From: Paraburkholderia sp. Ac-20340
GTDB taxonomy: Bacteria > Pseudomonadota > Gammaproteobacteria > Burkholderiales > Burkholderiaceae
Reading direction: 5' to 3'
Length of the DNA stretch: 64,000 bases
Assembly (NCBI RefSeq): GCF_017104965.1
Contig: NZ_JAAGPR010000002.1
Location: 248,001 to 312,000 of the forward strand
Numbering within the stretch: position 1 is the stretch's first letter; each line of letters opens with the position of its first letter. This document shows, piece after piece, positions 10,352-20,400 of this stretch. The notes beneath the pieces were generated by a model. That model saw nothing but the letters and a program-made list of their open reading frames with translations. It ran no database searches and was not told the DNA's origin. The position numbers were made by a program, and so were the translations under genes.

Positions 10352-11089
10352 ATGTCTTGCGCGACTCTCGCACCGCCCGCTGCGCACGAAGTGCATGTCT
10401 GGCAGTGGAATCTCGATGTCGACGACGCCGAACTCGACCGGTATCGGGCAATGCTATCGCGCGAGGAGCAGGAGCGCGCCGGCCATTTCTGCTTCGAGCG
10501 GCACCGTCGCCGTTTCATTGCAGGACGTGGACAACTGCGCCGCTTGCTTGGCGGCTATCTCGAACTCGCGCCACAGGCGCTCACGCTCGCCTATGGCCCG
10601 GAAGGCAAGCCTTTCTGCGCGAGCCAGCCCAATAGTCCCAATGGTCCCGATAGTCCCGCTAGCTGGACGCTCCATTTCAACCTGAGCCACAGCGAGAACA
10701 CCGCAGCACTCGCGATTTCGAACGGGCTAGAGATCGGTATCGATATCGAGCGTATTCGCCCGTTCGACGAAAGCATGCCGGTCGAAGTTTTCGCGAAGCG
10801 CGAGCGTGAGCAATTCGCCGCGCTATCCGATGCGCAGCGCCAGACGATTTTCTTTGAAACCTGGGCGCGCAAGGAAGCCTGTCTGAAGGCACTCGGCACC
10901 GGCTTTGTGCTGCCGCCCGATCATTTCGAATTCGATCTCTCGCTACGCGGCGACACTACGCCCCGCTATGTCGCGGGCGATGCGAACGAAGCTGCGCATT
11001 GGCGCGTTCGCGCGCTAACGACAATTGCGGGTTGTGCCGGCGCAGTCGCGGCCCGCCATGCAGCATGGTCGCTCGTCATCAAAAACTGA
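10352..11089 (+). CDS. Sfp/EntD-type 4'-phosphopantetheinyl transferase
   Basis: A 245-residue Sfp-family PPTase. It moves phosphopantetheine from CoA to the carrier-domain serine of NRPS and PKS proteins. Visible motifs are FNLSHSEN (P1 region), EIGIDIERIRP (the Mg-binding G(I/V)DxE) and FFETWARKEACLKALG (the WxxKEAxxK motif). The ATG at 10352 gives a normal length; the open frame extends upstream without family features. It lies directly before the hybrid NRPS-PKS gene on the same strand, so it very likely primes the three carrier domains encoded there, though it could serve others in the cell. Confidence 0.93.
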   Translation: MSCATLAPPAAHEVHVWQWNLDVDDAELDRYRAMLSREEQERAGHFCFERHRRRFIAGRGQLRRLLGGYLELAPQALTLAYGPEGKPFCASQPNSPNGPDSPASWTLHFNLSHSENTAALAISNGLEIGIDIERIRPFDESMPVEVFAKREREQFAALSDAQRQTIFFETWARKEACLKALGTGFVLPPDHFEFDLSLRGDTTPRYVAGDANEAAHWRVRALTTIAGCAGAVAARHAAWSLVIKN

Positions 11090-11459
11090 ACGCCTGCCGC
11101 GCGCCTGGGCGCGCGATGCCGATCTGTGCGGGACCGCACAGAAGCCCGCAAGGATGCCTCTTTATCGCCTCGCCAAGGCGCTCTTCTCGCGCCTCGCGTA
11201 AGGGTCATCCGCAGTGTCGTGTTGCCGCCACGCTCGTGTGTGCGTCGGCGAACGGACAGTCCGCGCACTCAAACTTAAATTTTACTTACAGAAAATTTCG
11301 CACCCGCCGTATGAGCAGGGGCGCGCGCAGGCAGCGCAGTAACGGGGCTTTCCTTACGTCGTGAACTCGCCGGGGTGCAATCAGCCACCACAGCGACGGT
11401 GACGAATCGACGATCCAGCAATTTCCAATAGCCGATCAAAACGATTGGGGGACCGGCAA
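11090..11459. other. Intergenic region before the NRPS-PKS gene
   Basis: This 370-base region has no convincing gene. It contains an A/T-rich patch with a 7-bp inverted repeat, AAATTTT (11277-11283) and AAAATTT (11292-11298) around an 8-base spacer, which stands out in this GC-rich sequence and may mark the promoter of the assembly-line operon. A GGGGG tract at 11447-11451 serves as ribosome site. Confidence 0.5.
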
Positions 11460-14400
11460 ATGTCGCATCGAGACGGAATTTCAGGCGGCGAGGCAAACGA
11501 CGCCGGCCAGGCACTTCATGTGATTGCGCACTTCGAAGCCATCTGCGCGAGGTTCGGCGATCGTCTCGCCGCCATCGACGCCATTGGCGAAGAGCGCTAT
11601 GCCGATCTGAACGAACGATCGGCCCGTCTCGCTACCGTCCTGCGGGATCGAGGCCTGCAGCCCGGCGACCGCTGCGCGATCATGGTCCCGCGCAGCCGCG
11701 ACACGCTGGCTCTGATTCTCGCGATCCTGCGCGTGGGCGCGGTCTATGTGCCGCTCGATCCGGCTTATCCGCGCGCGCAACTCGATTTCATCGTGGCGGA
11801 TTGCGCGCCCCGCTTCGTGATCGCCGACCACGCCGACGATTCACACGGAGTCCTGATCGATCTCGCGGGAGTCGTGTCGGCCTCGCACAGCGCTGCGCCC
11901 GCCGCTTCACATGCAAGCGGACGCAACGACCCCGCGTACATCATGTACACGTCAGGCTCGACGGGCAAACCCAAGGGCGTGATCGTCCCGCATCGCGCGA
12001 TCCTGCGTCTCGTGAGCGGCCAGACGTTCACGTCGCTCACGCCGCAGACGCGCTTTCTCAATCTCGCGCCGCTCGCTTTCGATGCGAGCACGCTGGAGAT
12101 CTGGGGGCCGCTGCTCAACGGCGGCTGCGCGGCCATCGTCAACGAAGTCCAGCCATCGCTCGACGCCATCGCCGCCGAAATTGCACGGCTCGGCGCAACC
12201 AGCGCGTGGTTCACCGCGGGCCTCTTCAATGCGCTCGCCGACTACCGGCTCGACGCGTTCGCCCCGCTCCAGGAAGTGCTCACAGGCGGCGACGTGCTTT
12301 CGCCGCTGCACGTGCGCAAAGTCATGGAAGCGCATGCGGGCCTGCAGGTCATCAACGGCTACGGCCCCACCGAAAACACCACGTTTTCCTGCTGCCATCG
12401 CATCGCGCGCGACGCAGCGCTCGCCAACGGCGACGCCATCCCGATCGGCCAGGCCATCGCGGGCACGCAAGCCTATATCGTCGACGATAAGCTCGCGCCG
12501 GTCGCCGATGGCGAAACCGGCGAACTCGTGGTGGGCGGCGACGGCGTCGCGCTCGGCTATCTCAATCGCGAAGACCTGACGGCGGAGAAGTTCGTCGACG
12601 ATATCTTCACGCACGGCGCGAAGCTCTACCGCACCGGCGACCTCGTGCGCCGCCGCGCGGACGGCGCCATCGACTTTCTGGGCCGCAACGACCGTCAGAT
12701 CAAGATCGCGGGCAAGCGCATCGAACTCGACGAAATCGAACACGCGCTGCGCGCCGCACCGGGCGTCGCCGACGCGGCCGTGGCCGCCTTCGAAGCGCGC
12801 AACGGCAAGGCCATCGCAGGCTTCGTCAAGGCCGATATCAGCGCAACGACCGCATCGGCGTTCCTCGACTCGCTGCGCGCGCATCTGAAAACGGCCCTGC
12901 CCGACTACATGGTGCCCGCCGAATTGCGCGCGCTGCCTGAATTCCCGCTCACGCCGAACGGCAAGATCGATCGCAAGGCGCTGCTCGCGCAGATCGCCGT
13001 GCCCGCCGCGTCCGCATCCGGCGCGCAGACCCAGAACGACGCTATCGCCGACCGGCTTGCGGCCGTCTTCGACACGCTGCTCGGCAAAACCGTCGAGCGC
13101 CACGCGAACTTCTTCGACCTCGGCCTGCGTTCGCTCGATCTGATGCGCGCCCACGCGATCATCGTGCGCGACGTCACGCCGGATCTCGCGCTGGTGGATC
13201 TGTTCCGCCATCCGAACGTCGATGCACTGGCCGCGCACCTGGCTACGCTCGCCACACTCGACACCGCGCAAGGCGGCAAGATCGAACGCCGGCTCGCGGC
13301 ACGCAGCGGCGCAGTCGCCGTGATCGGCATGGCCGGGCGCTTTCCGGGCGCGCGCAATGTCGGCGAACTGTGGGCCAATCTGCTCGCCGGACGCGACTGC
13401 ATCACGCACTTCGACGTAGCCGACCTCGAAGACAGTTTCGACGACGACGCGCGCCGCGAAGAACGCTACGTGAAAGCACGGCCGATCCTGCCGGACGTCG
13501 ACCGATTCGACGCGGGCTTCTTCGGCATGCTGGCGCGCGAAGCCGCGCTGACCGATCCGCAACAGCGTCTGTTCCTGGAAATCGCGTGGGAAGCGTTCGA
13601 GGATGCGGGCTACGATCCCGCCGCCGTCGCGGGCGCGGTCGGCGTGTTCGCGGGCACCTCGATGAACACGTACTTCCTCAAGCACGTGCTCTCCGATCGC
13701 GCCGTGATCGACGAATTCACGAGCCAGTTCCAGATCGGCGAATATCAAAAGCTGGTGGGCGCGGGCGATTTCGTCGCCACGCGCACGGCTTACAAGCTCG
13801 GCCTCAAAGGTCCGGCGATCTCGGTGCAAACCGCCTGCTCGACTTCGCTCACCGCGATCGGTCTGGCGGTCGAAAATCTGCGCGCGGGCCGCTGCGATAT
13901 GGCGCTGGCCGGCGGTGTCTCGATCACCTTCCCGCAAAAGCGCGGCTACTACTACGAGGAAGGCGGCATGGGCGCCGCCGACGGCGTGTGCCGTCCGTTC
14001 GACGCCAACGCGAAGGGCACGGTGTTCGGCAGCGGCGCGGGCGTGGTCCTGCTCAAGCGCCTCGAAGATGCCATCGCCGATGGCGATCCGATCAGCGCCG
14101 TGATTCGCGGCGTGGGCATGAACAACGACGGCGCCGACAAGGTCGGCTTCACCGCGCCGAGCGTCGATGCGCAGGCGCGCGCCATCGCCATCGCGCACGC
14201 CGAAGCGGATATCGATCCGGCGACGATCGGTTATGTCGAAGCGCATGGCACCGCCACGCCGCTGGGCGATCCGATCGAATTCGCCGGGCTGGTGCAGGCG
14301 TTCCGTCTGGGCGGCGTCGAAGGCGGCCAGTTCTGCGCACTCGGTTCGGCGAAGGCGAACGTCGGGCACCTCGACGCGGCGGCGGGCGTCACCGGTCTGA

Positions 14401-17400
14401 TCGCGGCGTCGCTGGCGCTGCGCGATCGCACGCTGCCGCCGCTGCTGCACTTCGAGTCGCCCAACCCCGGCATCGATGCGGCCCGCAGCCCGTTCTACTT
14501 CAACGCCGCCGCGCGCGCGTGGGACGCGGGCGCAACGCCGCGCCGCGCGGGCGTGAGCTCATTCGGCGTGGGCGGCACGAACGTACACGTGGTGCTCGAA
14601 GAAGCGCCCGCGCGCGAACCGGCGCAAGCAAGCTCACAACCCGCGCTGCAAATCCTGCCGCTCTCGGCACGCAGCGCGGCGGCGCTCGAGCGCGCGAAAG
14701 CGAATCTCGCAAGCCATCTCGCCGCCCATCCGCAGCTCGCGCTAGGCGATGTGGCCGCGACGCTGCAAACCGGCCGCCGCGCCTTCGCGCACCGCTCGGT
14801 CGTGATCGCCGATAGCCTCGACCAGGCGCTGGCGAAGCTGCAAAAAGGCGCGATCGACGCTCAGGCGCCGCAAGCCGCACCGGCCGTGATCTTCATGTTC
14901 CCCGGCCAGGGCGCGCAATATCCGGGTATGGGCGCGGCGCTCTATCGCAGCGAGCCGGTCTATCGCGAGTGGATCGACAAAGGCGCGCAGGCGCTCGCGC
15001 CGCATCTCGGCCTCGACATCCGCACGATGCTGCTGGGCGAAGTGCCCGACGGCGACGATACCCCGCACCCGATCCGCTCGACGATCTACGCGCAGCCCGC
15101 GCTGTTCCTCACCGAATACGCGCTGGCGCAGTTGTGGATGTCGCGTGGCGTCAAACCGGTGGCGATGATCGGCCACAGCGTCGGCGAACTGGTCGCGGCC
15201 TGCGTGGCCGAGGCGATCGGTTTCGAAGATGCGCTGCGCCTGATCGCCCAGCGCGGCGCGCTCATGCAATCCGCCGAGCCCGGCGCGATGCTGGTGGTGC
15301 GTCTGCCCGAAGCCGAACTGCGCGCAGCGCTGCCCGAAGACGTCGATCTCGCCGCCGTCAATGCGCCGTCGCTGTGCGTCGTGGCGGGCCCGTTCGCGGC
15401 CGTCGAGGCCTTCGAGGCCACGCTCAAGGCGCGCGATATCGAACATCGGCGTCTGCATACGTCGCATGCGTTCCACTCGCGCATGATGTCCGGCGTCGTC
15501 GAAGATCTCGCCACGGTGGCGGACAGCCTGACGTTCGCCACGCCGAAGATTCCCTATGTGTCTTCGGTGACGGGCCAGTGGGCGGCGTCCGACCGGCCCG
15601 TGTCGGGACGCTACTGGGCGAGCCATTGCCGCGACGTGGTGCGCTTTGGCGACGCGCTCGCCACCGTGACGGCGCAGGGCAAACCGCTGCTGCTCGAAAT
15701 CGGCCCCGGCCGCACGCTCGCGACTTTCGCCACCCAGGGCCTGCCCAAGGACCGCTATCAGGCCGCCATCGCTTCGCTGCCCGACTTCGCTATGCGCGAT
15801 CGCGAAGCCAGCGTGCTCGCCGAAGCCACCGGGCGGCTCTGGCTCAACGGCGTGACGCCCGACTGGACGATGCTCCATCCCGAAGGCACACGCCGCATCG
15901 CACTGCCCACTTACCCGTTCGAACCCGAGCGGCACTGGATCGACGCCCCTGCAACAGCCGCATCCCGCCTCACCACGATACAAGCGGCGGCCGCTGCCGC
16001 GCCGGCTCCCACCAACGCGAATACCGACCTTTCTCCGACTGCCATGGCCCAAACCGCTCAATCCGCTCAGATCGACCGCAAACCGCGTCTTGTCGCCGAA
16101 CTGGTGTCGCTGCTCGCCGAGATGTCCGGCGAAGCGCCCGATACGTCGAATCCCGATGTGACGTTCTGGGATCTCGGTTACGACTCGCTGTTCATGGGTC
16201 AGGTCTCCCGCCAGCTGCGCCGTCGCTATGACGTGACGATCAGCTTCCGCCAGATCATGAGCGACTACCCGACGCTGCCCACGCTCGCGGAGTTCCTCGA
16301 CGGCGCGTTGCCGCCCGACCCGGAACCCGTAGCCGCGCCGGAACCGGCTCCGGTTGAAGCCGCGGTTGCGGTGGCAGCGCCGGCTCCGGTTGCAAGCACA
16401 GCCGTCGTCACGGCCAGCGCTGCGCCCGTCGCCATCGCGATGCCGGTCACGGGCGACGTGCAGTCGGTGATCCGCGACCAGATCGCCGCCATGCAGTCGC
16501 TGATGACGCGTCAGCTCGAAGTGCTGCAAGGCGTGCCCGCTGCGCTTGCACAGCCCGTCGCGACTGTCGCGACTGCGGCACCGGCAGCAGCGCCCGCACC
16601 GGTCGCAACGCCGATCGCCGCCGCTGTTGCCGCCACGGCTGCCACGGCACCCGCACGCGCCAACGGTCCCGAGATCAAGTTCGAGGAAAACCGCCCCACG
16701 CGCTTCACCGCCTATAAGCCCGGCGCGACCAACTCGGCGCAAATGACCGACGCGCAGAGCGCCTTCATCGCCGATCTCACGACGCGTTACTCGGCGAAAA
16801 CGGCGACGTCGAAGTCGCGCACGCAGTCGTACCGCGCCGTGCTCGCCGACCCGCGCACCGCCAGCGGCTTCCGCGAAGAATGGAAGGAACTGGTCTACCC
16901 GATCGTCGCGCAGCGTTCGAAGGGCTCGAAGATCTGGGACGTGGACGGCAACGAATACATCGACCTCGTGAACGGCTACGGCCAGACCGCGTTCGGCCAC
17001 ACGCCGGACTTCGTGGTGGACGCCGTCAATGCGCAGATGGCCGAAGGTTTCGCGATCGGGCCGCAATCGCCGCTCGCAGGGGAAGTCGCGCAGATGTTCG
17101 CCGACATGACCGGCCACGAGCGCGTCACCTTCTGCAACACGGGATCGGAAGCCGTGATGGCCGCGATGCGCCTCGCACGCACCGTGACGGGCAAGGACAA
17201 GGTGGTCTGCTTCGACGGCGACTATCACGGCCAGTTCGACGAAGTGCTCGTCAAGCCGGGCAGCGAAGCGGGCGTGCCGCGCGCCTTCCCGCTCGCCCCG
17301 GGCATCCCGGGCAGTTCGGTGAGCAACATGGTCGTGCTGCCCTACGCACGCACCGAAAGCCTCGAATGGATCAAGGCCAATATCGACGATATCGCCGCCG

Positions 17401-20400
17401 TGCTGATCGAGCCGGTGCAGTCGCGCCATCCGAACCTGCGGCCGAAGGAATTCGTGCAGCAGTTGCGCGACGTGACGGCGGCCAACGAATCGGCGCTGAT
17501 CGTCGATGAAGTGGTGACCGGCTTCCGCGTCCACCCGGCCGGCATGCAAGGCTACTGGGGCATCAAGGGCGACATGGCGACCTACGGCAAGGTGGTCGGC
17601 GGCGGTCTGCCGGTCGGCGTGCTCGCGGGCAGCGCGCAATACATGGACGCGCTCGACGGCGGTCAGTGGCAATTCGGCGATGCTTCGGTGCCCGAAGTAC
17701 CGCCCACGTTCTTCGCCGGCACCTTCGTGCGCCATCCGGTCGTGCTCGCGGCGATGAAGGCGGTGCTCCAGCATCTCAAGGCGGCCGGCCCGGCGCTTCA
17801 GGAAACGCTCGGCACGCGCATGGACGGCCTCGTGCAACGGATCAACACGCATCTGGAGAAGGTCGGCATCGCCACGCGTGCGGAGACGTTCTCGAGCTGG
17901 TTCTACATCAGCTTCGCGGGCGAAGACCGTCTGGGCAGCCTGTTCTATGCGTATATGCGCTACCTCGGCGTGCACATCATGGAAGGCTTCCCCTGCTTCC
18001 TGACCACGAGCCATTCGGACGAAGACATCCGCAAGATCGGCGATGCTTTCGTCGCCAGTATCGCGGCGCTGCAAGCTGCGGGCATTCTTGGCAACGCGGC
18101 ACAGCCGACCGACGTCGCAGCCGCAGCCGCAGCTTCGTCGGCCACGGCCACGCCCGCGCCCACCCAGGCTCCGCTCACCGAGCCACAGAAAGAGATCTGG
18201 ATGTCGGCGCAGCAGAGTCATGAAGCGTCACTGGCGTTCAACGAATCGTTCACGCTGGAATTGAGCGGCGCGCTGAACGAAGCCGCTTTCGAGCGCGCCT
18301 TCGCGGCCACGGTCGCACGTCACGACGCCTTGCGCGCGCACTTCTCGCGCGTGGGCGACACGATGTTCGCGGACCCGGCTGCCCGCGTGCCGCTCGAACA
18401 GATCGACCTGTCCGCCGAAGCCGATGCGCACGCGCAACTCGCGGCGCTCGTCGACGCGGAGGCCCGCGAGGTCTTCGATCTCACGCGTGCTCCGCTGGCA
18501 CGCGCGGCGCTCGTGCGCCTCGAAGCCAGCAAGTGGGCCTTCGTGTTCACCGCGCATCACATCATCTGCGACGGCTGGTCGATCAACATCATCCTGCGCG
18601 ACCTGCAGGCGCTCTACGCCGCAGAAGTCTCGGGCCAGGCCGCCGAACTCGACGACGTGCAAAGCTTCCTCGCCTTCGCCAGCGCGCAGGACCAGGCGGG
18701 CGTGGACAAGGAAACGCGCGACTTCTGGATGAATCTGCATCGCGACAGCGCACCGCAACTCGATCTGCCGGGCGACCGCGTGCGCCCCGAAGTGAAGAGC
18801 TTCAACGGCACCTCGACGACGCGTCTGCTGGGCGCCGACCTGCTCAAGCAGGTCAAGACCGCCGCGTCGAAACAGGGCTGCTCGCTGTTCGCCGCGCTGT
18901 TCGGCGCAGCGCAAGTGCTGTTCGGCCGCCTCGCGGGCCGCGACGACGTGGTGATTGCCGCGCCGATGGCGGGCCAGTCGCAAGCCGGCGAAGCGCTGCT
19001 GGCCGGCCATTGCGTGAACTTCCTGCCGCTGCGCGTGAAGTTCGACCGCGAGCTGCCGTTCGCCACGCATATGAAGGCCGTGCGCGATCATCTCTACGAT
19101 GCCGGCGATCGCCAGAACTACACCTACGGCGCGCTGGTGCGCGACCTCGGCATCAAGCGCGACTTCAGCCGCCTGCCGCTGACCGATCTGCAATTCAACC
19201 TCGAAAAGGTCGATTCGCAGCTCGATATGGCGGGCGTGAGCACGCGCTTCGCGCCGAACGCCAAGGCCTATTGCAACTTCGATCTGTTCCTCAACGTGAT
19301 CGAATCGGCGCAAGGTCTGCGTCTTGACTGCGACTTCAACACCGACGTCTACGACGAAGCGACGATCCAGCGCTGGCTCGGCCACTACGAAACGCTGCTC
19401 GCCGCCATCGCCCGCGACGCCGACACGCCGGTCGCCGCCCTGCCGCTGCTCGGCGACGCCGAGATCCGCCATCTGCGCGACGAACTGAACGCGTCGCAAC
19501 GCGCCTACGATCTCACGCAGACGGCACCGGCGCTGATCGCCGCGCAGGCACGCAAGACGCCCGCAGCAAACGCCGTCAGCGACGAACTGGCGAGCCTGAG
19601 CTACGACGAACTCGATGCACGCGCCAACCAGATCGCGCGCCGTCTCGTCGCGGCAGGCATCGCGCCGCGCGCACGCATCGCCATCGCGATGGAACGCACG
19701 GCGCTGACCGTGGCCGCCATGATCGGCGTGTGGCGCGCGGGCTGCGCCTACGTGCCGCTCGACATGACGATGCCGGCCGCCCGCCTGCGCCAGATTCTCG
19801 ATGGCGCCGATATCGCCGCCGTGCTGGCCGATGCAGGCGGCCGCGCGGTGCTCGAACCGGGCGCGAATCGCGTGCTGGAACTGGGCGCGCTGCTCGCGCA
19901 ACACGACGACCCAAGCGTGACGCTGCCGCGCGTGCAGGATGCCGATGCGGCCTACGTGATCTTCACGTCGGGCTCCACAGGCCAGCCGAAGGGCGTGGAA
20001 ATCGCCCATCGCGCGCTGGGCAACTTCCTGCTCTCGATGGCGCAGGAACCGGGCTTCACGGCGCAAGACCGCATCGTCGCGGTGACGACCTTCTCGTTCG
20101 ATATTTCGGGCCTCGAACTGTTCCTGCCGCTCGTGACTGGCGGCCAGGTGTTCGTCGCCGGACACGAGGAAGTGCGCACCGGCTTCGAACTCGTCGCACG
20201 GCTGCAAACGCAGGCATCCACGGCGCTGCAGGCCACGCCGTCGCTCTGGCGCATGCTGCTCGAAGCGGGCTTCAAGGCGCCGCAAGGCTTCAAGATCCTG
20301 TGCGGCGGCGAGCCGCTGCCGCGCGATCTCGCGGATGCGCTGCTGGCAACCGGCGCCGAAGTCTGGAACCTCTACGGCCCGACCGAAACGACGATCTGGT

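Noticed and set aside
11445..11459. TTG start for the NRPS-PKS gene
   Set aside because: The ATG at 11460 has the better spacing to the GGGGG ribosome site; the TTG would lie in it.
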